This document shows positions 9,091 to 17,875 of a stretch of 64,000 bases of DNA, in pieces. Both the position numbers and the translations under genes were made by a program. The stretch spans positions 245,008 through 309,007 of the forward strand of contig NZ_CVPE01000006.1 of assembly GCF_001049895.1 (NCBI RefSeq), read 5' to 3'. This DNA is from Rubeoparvulum massiliense (GTDB lineage: Bacteria > Bacillota > Bacilli > Rubeoparvulales > Rubeoparvulaceae). The notes beneath the pieces were generated by a model, which saw only the letters and a program-made list of their open reading frames with translations, was not told the DNA's origin and made no database searches. The first letter of the stretch is position 1. Each line of letters starts with the position of its first letter.

Positions 9091-9972
9091 ATGTCAGGGA
9101 ATCTTCAGAATGCTGGTAAGGAGGCAGAAGTGGCAACTCAATCTGCTCTACCTGCATCAGTGAAGAAAAGAAAGTTGATGTTGATATTTGGTATTATTAG
9201 TTTGATTCTCATTTTTGCAATCGGTGCCATCATCTATTTTGATGTAGACATTACCTCCATTTTTCAAAGCAAGGCTAGTCCTGATGATGATTATGCTGTT
9301 CCATTCGCCTATCTTACAGGCAAGCATCATGCCCCCATGGAGTATATACTCATCGCTCACCTGTATCCAATACCTTTTTTAGGTGAGTATGTACTTGTAT
9401 ATTCGGGTATGTTCTCTGTGGCAAGTGCAGGGTTAACCGATGATTGGAGCAAGCTAGCATTACTAAATGAGAACGGCAACCCTAATGCGCCTAGGCTAAG
9501 ATTTCAGCTTGAACAATATACAACGAAGCCCGTTGATCAAGGGTTAGCAAATCTATTTTTAAGCCAATATTTTAATAAGCACTTGAATCAGGTTTATGTC
9601 CTGAATATTAAACATAAATGGCTTGAGGGGAGCAACGAGCTAGAGGGTCTGAGTCAGATTCTTCTACTTACAGAGAGTGCTATCCGATTTAATATTGACC
9701 AATGTGAAGGTAGACCCTGTATTATTGGCAACACTGATCAAAGCAAAGTGCATTTCTACTATTTGACTACCGAGGGCACAATCTATGAAAGTTGGATTGA
9801 TACGAAGGAGGATCTTACGAAGATCATTTCATATCACCCTACTTACCCCATCGTGGCGTTGGAAGTACTGGACCTCGCAGGGGAGGAAGTGCAGACCATT
9901 CAGCTATCTGAAGAAATGAAGGGCAGTGAAGCTACTACCGAGGAGTCTTCAGATGGCGAAGGAGAAGAGTAA
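9091..9972 (+). CDS. Single-pass membrane-anchored protein of unknown function
   Basis: This 293-residue protein has a short cytoplasmic N-terminus, one membrane segment at about 30-50 and a large extracytoplasmic domain with no recognised family. It ends in a very acidic Glu/Ser-rich tail. Two Cys residues about five apart (CEGRPC, about 210-215) could form a disulphide. AAGGAGG precedes the ATG. A GGTTCAG/CTGAACC inverted repeat at 9033-9064 lies upstream. The acetyltransferase gene starts 21 bases after the stop and may be co-transcribed. Confidence 0.55.
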   Translation: MSGNLQNAGKEAEVATQSALPASVKKRKLMLIFGIISLILIFAIGAIIYFDVDITSIFQSKASPDDDYAVPFAYLTGKHHAPMEYILIAHLYPIPFLGEYVLVYSGMFSVASAGLTDDWSKLALLNENGNPNAPRLRFQLEQYTTKPVDQGLANLFLSQYFNKHLNQVYVLNIKHKWLEGSNELEGLSQILLLTESAIRFNIDQCEGRPCIIGNTDQSKVHFYYLTTEGTIYESWIDTKEDLTKIISYHPTYPIVALEVLDLAGEEVQTIQLSEEMKGSEATTEESSDGEGEE

Positions 9973-9993
9973 TGACAGCAAGGAGTGGACAAA

Positions 9994-10812
9994 ATGAGCA
10001 AAGAATTGAGTTTAATTGCCGCAAGTGCAAAACCGCAAACAAGGGAGAATCTTGGGGAAGATTTACGTGGGCTCGGGGTGGAACCTGGAATGACATTACT
10101 AGTTCATTCCTCTCTGAGTAAGCTAGGCTGGGTGTGCGGAGGTGCTGTTGCGGTTGTACAAGCACTGATGGATGTACTTACGCCAAAAGGAACCTTGATT
10201 ATGCCTACACATACCACACACTACTCTGACCCAGCATATTGGGAAGCACCCGCTGTTCCAGAGAGCTGGTGGGAGACGATTCGTAATACCATGCCAGCGT
10301 TCGATCGTGATTATACAGCTTCATTTTTTATGGGAGCCATCCCTGAAACATTCCGTCAGTTTCCCGATGTGATTCGTAGTAATCATCCTCAGGTATCCTT
10401 CGCAGCCTGGGGTGAACAGGCTACTGAGATCACCTCCAACCATTCGCTCCATTATGGCTTAAGTGAAGAATCGCCGTTGGGGAAAATTTATGAGGCCAAG
10501 GGAATGGTGCTTTTATTGGGAGTAGGATACGAGAATAATACTTCCTTTCACCTCTCGGAGTATCGCTCTAAGGTCCGCCCAGTGATTAAGAATGGTGCTC
10601 CCATTTGGAAGGATGGAGTACGGATCTGGCAAGAGATCGAAGATCTCGACATTGATAGTGAACGCTTTGCGGAGATTGGGATTTTGATGGAGCAGCAAGT
10701 AGAAGTTACAAAAGGAAAAGTAGGTTCAGCAGACGCCATTTTATTTCAGCAACGGGCTGCAGTGGACTTTGCTACTACGTGGTTCAAACATACATATAAG
10801 GAATGGGAATAG
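9994..10812 (+). CDS. AAC(3)-family (antibiotic_NAT) N-acetyltransferase
   Basis: This 272-residue protein matches the aminoglycoside 3-N-acetyltransferase/YokD family. It has LLVHSSLSKLGWVCGGA near residue 30, LIMPTHTTHYSD near 70 and FRQFPDVIRSNHPQVSFAAWG near 130, the conserved RSxHP region. The reaction would be acetyl transfer from acetyl-CoA to an amine. Chromosomal Bacillus relatives do not all confer resistance, so a drug target should not be assumed. The start was placed at the ATG at 9994 with AAGGAG 8 bases upstream, since the GTG at 9985 overlaps that site. Confidence 0.85.
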   Translation: MSKELSLIAASAKPQTRENLGEDLRGLGVEPGMTLLVHSSLSKLGWVCGGAVAVVQALMDVLTPKGTLIMPTHTTHYSDPAYWEAPAVPESWWETIRNTMPAFDRDYTASFFMGAIPETFRQFPDVIRSNHPQVSFAAWGEQATEITSNHSLHYGLSEESPLGKIYEAKGMVLLLGVGYENNTSFHLSEYRSKVRPVIKNGAPIWKDGVRIWQEIEDLDIDSERFAEIGILMEQQVEVTKGKVGSADAILFQQRAAVDFATTWFKHTYKEWE

Positions 10813-10903
10813 TGGCTATTGATAATTACGATTTCACACAACGCTTCATTCTCCGTTACAGTATGTATAGAGTGTAAAATTGACGAGAGTGGAGCAGAGT
10901 GTT

Positions 10904-11920
10904 ATGAAAGGTAAGGAATTCATCGATCTAAGTAAATTACGTGGTATGGGGCAGGGGATTATCCTTTCCCTTCTTTTGGCGATTATTGCGCGTGAACTGA
11001 CTCATTTTTCGTTTTTTTCCATGATGGGTCCGATGATTATTGCGATTCTCCTCGGGATGTTGTGGCGTTCTCTTTTTGGTGTGGAAGCCAGCGCTGGTGT
11101 GGGAATCTCATTTACAAGTAAATACTTGCTACGAGCAGGAATTATTCTTCTAGGTTTTACCATCAACTTACATGAGCTATTTGCTGCGGGACCATTGGTG
11201 TTCACGCTTGCATTGGTTGCTGTAGTTCTTGGATTTACAGCGGTTGGGCTCTTCGGGAAGTGGCTACGTGTTGATCCAACATTGGGACTATTGGTGGCTT
11301 CTGGTACCGCCATCTGTGGTGCTGCTGCCATCGCTGCGGTATCTGCACCAGCGAAGGCAAAGCATGATGAATCAGCGATTAGTATTGCAGTCATCGCTCT
11401 ATTGGGAACGGTCTTTGCCATCATTGATACCCTTTTATATTCGGTATTTCCTATCTCTGCTGCTCATTATGGCCTCTTTACGGGTAGCTCCCTACATGAG
11501 ATTGCCCATGTGGTAGCAGCAGCAACACCAGCTGGTGATAAGGGGATGGAGATGGCGCTGCTGGTTAAGATGTCACGGGTGTTGCTCTTAATTCCAGTAG
11601 TACTCCTTGTAGGCATATGGAAGGGAAAAAAAGAAAAAGAGAATGTGGTAAGTGATAAAAAACTACCCATTCCCTGGTTTATTTTTGGCTTTCTCCTTGT
11701 GAGTCTACTTAATTCAGGAGAAATTGTCTCCGAAAGCTGGACGCAACACTTTGTTTCTGCAGCTTACCTCCTGATGACGATGGCCATGGCAGCCATGGGC
11801 TTAAGTGTAAAATGGGAGGTAATCAGACAGAAGGGTGGACGCCTCTTGCTTGCAGGCTTAAGTGGTTCCGTTATCTTAGCTGTGGTCATGTTCTTTTTGA
11901 GTGATGTTGTACTCCGTTGA
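10904..11920 (+). CDS. yeiH: YeiH/UPF0324 family transporter (putative sulfate/anion exporter family)
   Basis: This 338-residue protein has about ten membrane segments. The family stretches FTSKYLLRAGIILLGFTINL and GTAICGAAAIAAVSAP are clear, as are LHEIAHVVAAA and AMGLSVKW. It would be an inner-membrane transporter; YeiH family substrates are poorly defined, and sulfonate or sulfite-type anions have been proposed. Its 3' end overlaps the convergent LysR gene by 45 bases. In Escherichia coli the LysR regulator YeiE is encoded next to yeiH, so regulation by this neighbour is likely. The start is the ATG at 10904 with GGAG 9 bases upstream. Confidence 0.85.
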   Translation: MKGKEFIDLSKLRGMGQGIILSLLLAIIARELTHFSFFSMMGPMIIAILLGMLWRSLFGVEASAGVGISFTSKYLLRAGIILLGFTINLHELFAAGPLVFTLALVAVVLGFTAVGLFGKWLRVDPTLGLLVASGTAICGAAAIAAVSAPAKAKHDESAISIAVIALLGTVFAIIDTLLYSVFPISAAHYGLFTGSSLHEIAHVVAAATPAGDKGMEMALLVKMSRVLLLIPVVLLVGIWKGKKEKENVVSDKKLPIPWFIFGFLLVSLLNSGEIVSESWTQHFVSAAYLLMTMAMAAMGLSVKWEVIRQKGGRLLLAGLSGSVILAVVMFFLSDVVLR

Positions 11921-12802
11921 GCAGAGCTGGTGTACCAGTTTAAGGAAGGCAGTCCCTGCGAAGGTTAAGTCATGACCTTCGGTGCGTAGCAGTGAGAATA
12001 GGCGTGTTACTCGGTAGGATGCAGGAAGCTGGAGAGAGCAGAGCTCACCACTCTGTAGTTCTCGTTGCACAGCCCATCTGGAAATGAGAGCCACGCCCAT
12101 CCCTGCCATCACGCCTTCCTTCACACCTTGATTACTGCTAAAAATCGTAGCCCCTTTAGGCGTATGATCAATCATATTTAAGAGGAAGTCGGAATAGGCC
12201 CTTGTACCTGAGCCTTTTTCGCGCATTACCCAGTGAAAATTTCGAAGTTGTTCCAAAGAGAAGCTTCCTCCTTGGGCTCGCTGGTGGGAGGGATGGGCAA
12301 TGAGTACCATTTCATCCTCCATGATAGGCTCTACCTGCAACTGGGAATCATACACATCTCCTTCAATAAAACCAATATCCACCTCATGTCCTCGCACAAG
12401 CTGTGCAATCTCCTCAGTGTTCGCAATATAGGTGTGAATCTTTACTTGGGGATGTGTTTCCTTGAACTGCGCAATCATTCCAGGTAAAACATACTCTCCT
12501 ACTGTATAGCTAGCGCCAATGACCAACTCACCAGTCACTAAATGATGTAATTGATCAATCTCCTGCTTCGTTGTTTCCACTAGCTGTAGGATTTCCTTGG
12601 CACGGTGGAATAAAACCTTTCCTTCTGTAGTTAAGCGAAGATTTTTCGGAGTTCGATGCAATAGTTTACAGGAAAAATTCTGTTCTAGGTTCTGTACTTG
12701 TTGACTAACAGCAGGTTGGGATAAGTGAACCTTTTCTGCTGCTTTTGAAAAATTTCCTTCTTCCACTACAGCCACAAATACGCGTAACAGATCTAAGTTC
12801 AT
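11876..12802 (-). CDS. LysR-family transcriptional regulator (CysL/YeiE-like)
   Basis: This 308-residue regulator has an N-terminal helix-turn-helix (FSKAAEKVHLSQPAVSQQVQNLE, about residues 18-40), a linker helix and a periplasmic-binding-type effector domain. The start is the ATG at 12802 with GGAGG 5-6 bases upstream; upstream in-frame starts lack a site. It is convergent to yeiH, and the last 14 or so codons are read from the strand opposite the yeiH C-terminus. Adjacent yeiH and LysR genes recur in bacteria, so it probably controls yeiH, sulfur or nitrogen genes. Confidence 0.85.
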   Translation of the reverse strand: MNLDLLRVFVAVVEEGNFSKAAEKVHLSQPAVSQQVQNLEQNFSCKLLHRTPKNLRLTTEGKVLFHRAKEILQLVETTKQEIDQLHHLVTGELVIGASYTVGEYVLPGMIAQFKETHPQVKIHTYIANTEEIAQLVRGHEVDIGFIEGDVYDSQLQVEPIMEDEMVLIAHPSHQRAQGGSFSLEQLRNFHWVMREKGSGTRAYSDFLLNMIDHTPKGATIFSSNQGVKEGVMAGMGVALISRWAVQRELQSGELCSLQLPASYRVTRLFSLLRTEGHDLTFAGTAFLKLVHQLCSTEYNITQKEHDHS

Positions 12803-13011
12803 AGTAACCTCCATGGTCAGGAAAATAGGGAAATATAAATACAATATATACCATTAATGAATAAATATGATATACTATCCACGAGTTCGTAATGGGATAA
12901 TTACTAACGATACTATTATAGCGGTTCCCGACGAGAAAACCTAGTTGTTCAAAATCTTGCCCTTTAAAGAAGGATGGCAGTAAAGCGTAAAGTAAGGAGG
13001 TACCGTTTGCG

Positions 13012-14118
13012 ATGGTAAATATGAAACAGAGAAGTGGTAATTATATATTTGTATTATTCCTATTATTCTCACTAGTCATATCTCTAACTGGATGTAGTTC
13101 GGAAGAAAGCTCAGATCTTCTCGAGGAATGGGAGGAGTTAGAGAAGGAGATTGACAAAAAAGTAGACAATAGTGTTAAAAAACGTGTGAAGGATGGTCAA
13201 GCTCAATCCATTGACGAAGTCTTTTATCAATTAATTCAAGTGCGGCATGAACAGAAACAGGAATTGGAACGATTCATTCAGGAGCAGGAGAAGGTCATCA
13301 ATAAAATGCCACTGATTCCTCTTTATCTTGAGCTAACAGGTGATGTGGAAATCAAGGATGAAACCATTGAGATCCGCGGGGTCACCAATCTTGTGCCAGG
13401 TGCTAAAATTAGAGTTAGCATAGAGTCTTCTGCGCATATCTATACAGGAATCAATGTGAGTGATAATGTTCAAGAGGATGGAACCTTTGTAATCAGTTTT
13501 CTCAATCCGAAGTTTACCAATCCAGTTAAATTGATTCTTCGCTTCAATCCAGAAGACCAAAATTATGATATTAAAAAACGATATCGGGATGATGGTCTAG
13601 ATTTAGCAGGTCCTTATATTCACACCGAGCATAAAGATAATGGTTCTAGAAAAGTACTACAATCCATCGCGCTTGTAAACCTCACTGATGTAGGGAAAAG
13701 TCTGAAGGTTGAAGCACCTGCATGGGATTTCCCTAAGGATCAGGGTGAACCAAAGATTTGGATGGATGCTGAATTAGAATATCAGGGGAATTACATTATT
13801 GTTTCCGGGAAGAGCAATCTGATCGAAGGAAGCTTTGTTAAGGGGAGTTTAAGCTCATCCTCGCATACGCTATTTGGTTATCAAGATCAAGCTTATGTAA
13901 ATCCTGATGGTTCATTTCTTCTCGTTATACAGAATGCAGGTGAGGATGTAAAAGGGAAAATGATAAATATTGATCTGTCTCTCAATTCATCTCTAAAAAA
14001 TGTGAAAGAACTGTATGGAGCAAAGGGAGAACATCTTCAAGGTGAATTTATCAAAGAATATAGTGATGGAGAACGCTATGCACATACGGAGATAACAGTG
14101 ACTAAAGATGTAGAGTAA
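13012..14118 (+). CDS. Lipoprotein with two related beta-sandwich-like domains
   Basis: This 368-residue protein has a signal peptide and lipobox (SLTGC, about residues 24-28), then an acidic and basic coiled segment to about residue 100. Two paralogous modules follow. The first contains IEIRGVTNLVPGAKIRVSI, the second YIIVSGKSNLIEGSFVKGSL; each continues with a DGTF/DGSF turn and an NP/NA strand end. This points to an internal duplication of an Ig-like fold. It is surface-exposed by inference, with unknown role. GGAGG lies about 10 bases before the ATG, and a strong terminator follows. Confidence 0.65.
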   Translation: MVNMKQRSGNYIFVLFLLFSLVISLTGCSSEESSDLLEEWEELEKEIDKKVDNSVKKRVKDGQAQSIDEVFYQLIQVRHEQKQELERFIQEQEKVINKMPLIPLYLELTGDVEIKDETIEIRGVTNLVPGAKIRVSIESSAHIYTGINVSDNVQEDGTFVISFLNPKFTNPVKLILRFNPEDQNYDIKKRYRDDGLDLAGPYIHTEHKDNGSRKVLQSIALVNLTDVGKSLKVEAPAWDFPKDQGEPKIWMDAELEYQGNYIIVSGKSNLIEGSFVKGSLSSSSHTLFGYQDQAYVNPDGSFLLVIQNAGEDVKGKMINIDLSLNSSLKNVKELYGAKGEHLQGEFIKEYSDGERYAHTEITVTKDVE

Positions 14119-14127
14119 TTATTAATT

Positions 14128-14163
14128 AGACTTTACAGGTATGACCTGTGAAGTCTTTTTTTG
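14128..14163 (+). terminator. Rho-independent terminator
   Basis: AGACTTTACAGGT and ACCTGTGAAGTCT pair with one mismatch around ATG, followed by seven Ts. Confidence 0.85.
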
Positions 14164-14287
14164 TTTTGTATAGGAATTCTGCCGATACATAGCGAAAGAT
14201 GAATCCATTCAAGTATTTTGCAAGGTATTGTGTACTAGACTTTTCCGAGTGAAAAGACTTAAAATTGTTGTGTAAAGGAGTGGATCT

Positions 14288-15349
14288 ATGGACTATCAAC
14301 AGGTTTTAGAGATGATGAAAGAGAAGATGAAAAGTGAGATTGAACATCTGGAGCTTCAGCAATTAACGCAGCAAATTGAAACATTCCAATACAATCTACA
14401 GTTTCTGTCTGCCTTAAAGGATCTTTATCAGGTAGAAGAGAGGACAGATTCTGCTCAAATAGAGCCAGCTTATCTAAATGAAGTGAATATTGAAGAAGAA
14501 GTAGATTCATTTAATGATGAACAGATGGCCAATGTATATCGCTTAGAACGTAAATTACGAGGAGGTTTTATTCCGCAGCTCAATCAATTCATTCCTGAAG
14601 GGTTGATCCGTTCCCTTGACTTGGAGCATGGCGATTGGATACGCGTCACTGAGAACCAGTATTCTCAGGATAAGTACCAGATTCAGCTTGAGAAAAGAGG
14701 AGACGGTGATCTAGCACCCAATCGCAAGCAGATTAATTACTGCATGATCGAGCGGGATGGTACATTACTTGTGGTAAGACGAACACTTCTTCATGGAGGG
14801 GAATATATTAAACATGGCGAGGTTCCGTATACCTTCGTGATTAAAGATGAGGATCGCAATTTCTTTAGCTTGACAGACGGCGCCATTGTGGATATCGCTT
14901 ACTATGATCAGAATCCCAATACCTGTAAGGTAATCTGGGTTCACCAGTTGGAGAGTGAAGCTTCACCTGCTTCCAATAGTGGTTCTGGTAAGAATCGGGA
15001 ACGGGGGAGCGCATTACAAGGGGAAGGCAGTAGTCGCGAGCCGATTTATCAAGGGAAAACCATCCTTGTCATCGGCTGCGAACCGCGAAAGGCACAATAT
15101 CGGGAGCAGATTGAGCTACGGAGTGGTAGCTTTCTCTGGGCGGAAGGAACGGAAGGTGCAGAGCGCTTGACCTCGTATGTGAATAAGGCAGATGCTGTGG
15201 TGATTCTTCTTCCCTTTATCAGACATCAAGCCTCCTATGATGCAGTACGGATCTGCAAGGCCCTTCAAGTACCGTTTAGTACGGTCAGTTCCTTAGGTAT
15301 TCAGTCGGTTCTGCTGGGGATCGATCAAGCGCTCAACCTTAGCCAATAA
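14288..15349 (+). CDS. DUF2325 domain protein
   Basis: This 353-residue protein has an N-terminal helical region, a central beta-rich part and a C-terminal DUF2325 domain (about 255-350). That domain is marked by GKTILVIGCEPRKAQYREQIE and by KADAVVILLPFIRHQASYDAVRICKA, with a GTEGAERL turn. DUF2325 domains have a Rossmann-like look and unknown function. AAAGGAG precedes the ATG. The 3' end overlaps the isochorismatase relic on the other strand. Confidence 0.75.
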   Translation: MDYQQVLEMMKEKMKSEIEHLELQQLTQQIETFQYNLQFLSALKDLYQVEERTDSAQIEPAYLNEVNIEEEVDSFNDEQMANVYRLERKLRGGFIPQLNQFIPEGLIRSLDLEHGDWIRVTENQYSQDKYQIQLEKRGDGDLAPNRKQINYCMIERDGTLLVVRRTLLHGGEYIKHGEVPYTFVIKDEDRNFFSLTDGAIVDIAYYDQNPNTCKVIWVHQLESEASPASNSGSGKNRERGSALQGEGSSREPIYQGKTILVIGCEPRKAQYREQIELRSGSFLWAEGTEGAERLTSYVNKADAVVILLPFIRHQASYDAVRICKALQVPFSTVSSLGIQSVLLGIDQALNLSQ

Positions 15350-15545
15350 TCCTTAATCGCCCCAGCCTGCTCCATCCGATGAATACCCAGTGCACGATTC
15401 TCTTCTGCTCGCGAAGAAACAGCGTCGGTGACTAAATGGCACTCATACCCTTGATCGATAAGGTCAAGGGTTGTTTGGTATACACATCTGCAAGCTTTCC
15501 TTGAATATCAACGAGAATGAGAGCGGATCTTTCTTTTTCAAGCAT
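15325..15545 (-). pseudogene. Isochorismatase-family hydrolase, internally deleted relic
   Basis: The minus strand reads from an ATG at 15545, with AGGAG 8 bases upstream, through a family-like N-terminus (MLEKERSALILVDIQGKLAD) that holds the catalytic Asp. It then runs out of frame. A second frame continues as DLIDQGYECHLVTDAVSSRA and EENRALGIHRMEQAGA, typical of the C-terminal half. About 100 internal residues, including the Lys and Cys catalytic positions, are missing and the junction is frameshifted. The ribosome binding site survives, so the decay looks recent. The end overlaps the DUF2325 gene. Confidence 0.65.
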
Positions 15546-15706
15546 ACCTTCTACTCCTTTCAAAAGTATAATCTTTCATTCCTATTCTATCCCTACCAGC
15601 ATGGAGAATTCATGCAGGGGTGCTAAGTTACTATTTTCAGGGCGTACCACCTATGATAAGTTAAAAGAAACCTCCAATACCTGGAAGGTAAGAAAGGATG
15701 TTGCCA

Positions 15707-17368
15707 ATGGAAGAGATGAAGCGTCATATTCCTCAATACTTGGGTAACACACTCCATGCAAAAGGATGGATTCAAGAAGCTGCCCTTCGAATGCTATACA
15801 ATAATCTCCATCCTGATGTAGCAGAAGCTCCTGATCAATTAGTAGTATATGGTGGAATCGGTAAAGCAGCAAGAGATTGGGAATGCTTTGATGCTATCGT
15901 GCAGAGCTTACTTGATCTAGAGAATGATGAAACCCTTTTAATTCAATCCGGAAAGCCAGTGGGAATCTTTCGTACTCATGAAAATGCTCCGCGTGTTTTA
16001 CTAGCCAATTCCAATCTCGTTCCTCGTTGGGCCAATTGGGAGCATTTTCGCGAGCTCGAAAAAAAGGGATTAATGATGTATGGTCAGATGACTGCAGGTA
16101 GCTGGATTTATATTGGTAGTCAAGGGATTGTTCAAGGTACATATGAGACCTTTGCTGAGGTAGCACGGCAGCACTTCAACGGGTCACTAGCAGGTACAAT
16201 CACTTTAACTGCCGGCTTAGGGGGTATGGGTGGTGCACAGCCTCTAGCAGTTACCATGAATGAAGGTGTCTGTATTGCCATTGAAGTAGATCGCAAAAGA
16301 ATCGAGCGTCGTCTCGCTACAGGCTATGTCGACCTACTGATTGAGGATGTGGCGGATGCTTTACGGCTTGCAGAAGCTGCTAAACAAGAACGTAAGCCGC
16401 TCTCCATTGGTCTACTGGGAAATGCTGCTGAGCTACTTCCCCAATTTTTAAGCCAAGGCTGGACGCCGGATATCCTCACGGATCAAACCTCAGCACATGA
16501 TCCACTAAATGGTTATATTCCACCAGGATTTCGTAGCGATGAAGCGCTCCTCGCAAGGCAGCAGAATTCTACACAATATGAACAGCTTGCTAAGAAAGCC
16601 ATTGCACAGCATGTGAAGGCCATGGTGGCGCTGAAAGAACGGGGTGCCATCACCTTTGACTACGGGAATAATATTCGACAGGTGGCTTATGACGAAGGAA
16701 TTGAAGAGGCATTCTCTTTTCCCGGCTTTGTTCCTGCATATATTCGTCCTCTTTTCTGCGAAGGGAAAGGTCCTTTCCGTTGGGTCGCATTATCAGGGGA
16801 TCCTGAGGACATCTATCGAACGGATCGCTTAATTCTCGAAGAGTTTCCCCATCATCATCAGCTCTGTCGCTGGATTCAACTTGCTCAAGAAAAGATCCAT
16901 TTTCAAGGCTTACCTGCTCGGATCGCTTGGCTCGGCTATGGGGAAAGAGCTCAATTTGGCTTGCGTCTAAACGAGCTGGTAGCTAATGGAGAGCTGAAGG
17001 CACCTATCGTGATTGGACGCGATCATCTCGATGCAGGCTCTGTGGCCTCACCTAATCGAGAAACAGAAGGAATGCGAGATGGTAGTGATGCTGTCGCTGA
17101 CTGGCCTCTGCTCAATGCCTTAATCAACAGTGTTGGTGGAGCGAGCTGGGTCTCCATTCATCATGGCGGTGGTGTGGGAATGGGGTACTCTCTCCATGCT
17201 GGTATGGTAATTGTGGCTGATGGAACTCCAGAAGCAGCAGAGCGAATTGACCGTGTTCTAACCAGCGATCCCGGGATGGGTGTGATCCGACATGTAGATG
17301 CAGGGTATGAAAAGGCGTATGCAACAGCAGCTCAATTTGGCATAAAAATTCCGATGCAACACTCATAA
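15707..17368 (+). CDS. hutU: Urocanate hydratase
   Basis: This 553-residue protein is the normal urocanase length and converts urocanate to imidazolonepropionate, the second step of histidine degradation. It shows the NAD-binding [17 protein letters not shown] segment, the [13 protein letters not shown] region and the catalytic-loop area [19 protein letters not shown]. Near the end are [20 protein letters not shown] and [14 protein letters not shown]. The ATG at 15707 is chosen because AAAGG lies 9 bases upstream; the ATG at 15698 directly abuts that site. hutH is absent from the window. hutI and hutG lie 6 kb downstream beyond an inserted transport and amidase block. Confidence 0.95.
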   Translation: MEEMKRHIPQYLGNTLHAKGWIQEAALRMLYNNLHPDVAEAPDQLVVYGGIGKAARDWECFDAIVQSLLDLENDETLLIQSGKPVGIFRTHENAPRVLLANSNLVPRWANWEHFRELEKKGLMMYGQMTAGSWIYIGSQGIVQGTYETFAEVARQHFNGSLAGTITLTAGLGGMGGAQPLAVTMNEGVCIAIEVDRKRIERRLATGYVDLLIEDVADALRLAEAAKQERKPLSIGLLGNAAELLPQFLSQGWTPDILTDQTSAHDPLNGYIPPGFRSDEALLARQQNSTQYEQLAKKAIAQHVKAMVALKERGAITFDYGNNIRQVAYDEGIEEAFSFPGFVPAYIRPLFCEGKGPFRWVALSGDPEDIYRTDRLILEEFPHHHQLCRWIQLAQEKIHFQGLPARIAWLGYGERAQFGLRLNELVANGELKAPIVIGRDHLDAGSVASPNRETEGMRDGSDAVADWPLLNALINSVGGASWVSIHHGGGVGMGYSLHAGMVIVADGTPEAAERIDRVLTSDPGMGVIRHVDAGYEKAYATAAQFGIKIPMQHS

Positions 17369-17419
17369 TCATCCGGATCAATGAGAACCAATGTGCTGTG
17401 AGTTGTAGGAGATTCATCC

Positions 17420-17434
17420 TAGAAAGCGCTCTCA
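17420..17434 (+). promoter_or_regulatory. Candidate cre (CcpA) site
   Basis: TAGAAAGCGCTCTCA matches 13 of 15 positions of the degenerate cre consensus WTGNAARCGNWWNCA and is nearly palindromic at its core. It lies between hutU and the transporter operon. Catabolite repression of histidine genes is known in Bacillus, so this would fit, but the position about 265 bases before the candidate promoter is not ideal. Confidence 0.35.
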
Positions 17435-17658
17435 TAAATAGAGGCTAGTTACATAAAAAGGTAATGTCAAGTTACGCTACAAGTGGGGAATGATAGCGCA
17501 AGCTGATCAACCAAACATGGAGAAATTAAGGGATACTCTAGGGTGAATCTTCTTTCAATTCACGATGCATTTATTAAAAATAGAGAGATGTGCAGTAAAA
17601 TATGAAAGTAAAACATCAACGCTTGATAAGCGAAACTTTTCACAAAATACTAGCAAAA

Positions 17659-17704
17659 TATTCAACGAAGGTTGGTTGAATACAGTTGGCATGGTTGGGA
17701 TAAT
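17659..17704 (+). promoter_or_regulatory. Candidate promoter with overlapping inverted repeat before the DcuC-family gene
   Basis: TTGAAT (17676-17681), a 17-base spacer and GATAAT (17699-17704) form a good sigma-A-type promoter. An 8-bp inverted repeat TATTCAAC-N8-GTTGAATA (17659-17682) covers the -35 box, as expected for an operator. The rest of the 500-base gap between hutU and this gene shows no ORF of note. Confidence 0.5.
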
Positions 17705-17875
17705 TGAGTTAAGCATATGAAATGAATAATCGTTTCATTGATTTCCCATTCATTTCTGTGCATTCATTAAGAGACGGGAGGCGTAATTAACTGGATCATA
17801 GCAACGCAGAATGTGAAAAAGATAACAAATCAGATTTCGCAACATGAGCATGCATAACCAAAGGAGGGAACATCA

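Noticed and set aside
11002..11424. 140-residue minus-strand ORF inside yeiH
   Set aside because: It is an Ala/Pro/Thr-rich mirror of a membrane-protein gene, has no ribosome binding site and lies wholly antisense to a clear gene.
17686..17700. Sigma-54-like TTGGCAT..TTGG box before the transporter gene
   Set aside because: The GG and GC elements are too close together, and no TTGC is present at the -12 position. A sigma-A-type promoter overlaps it.
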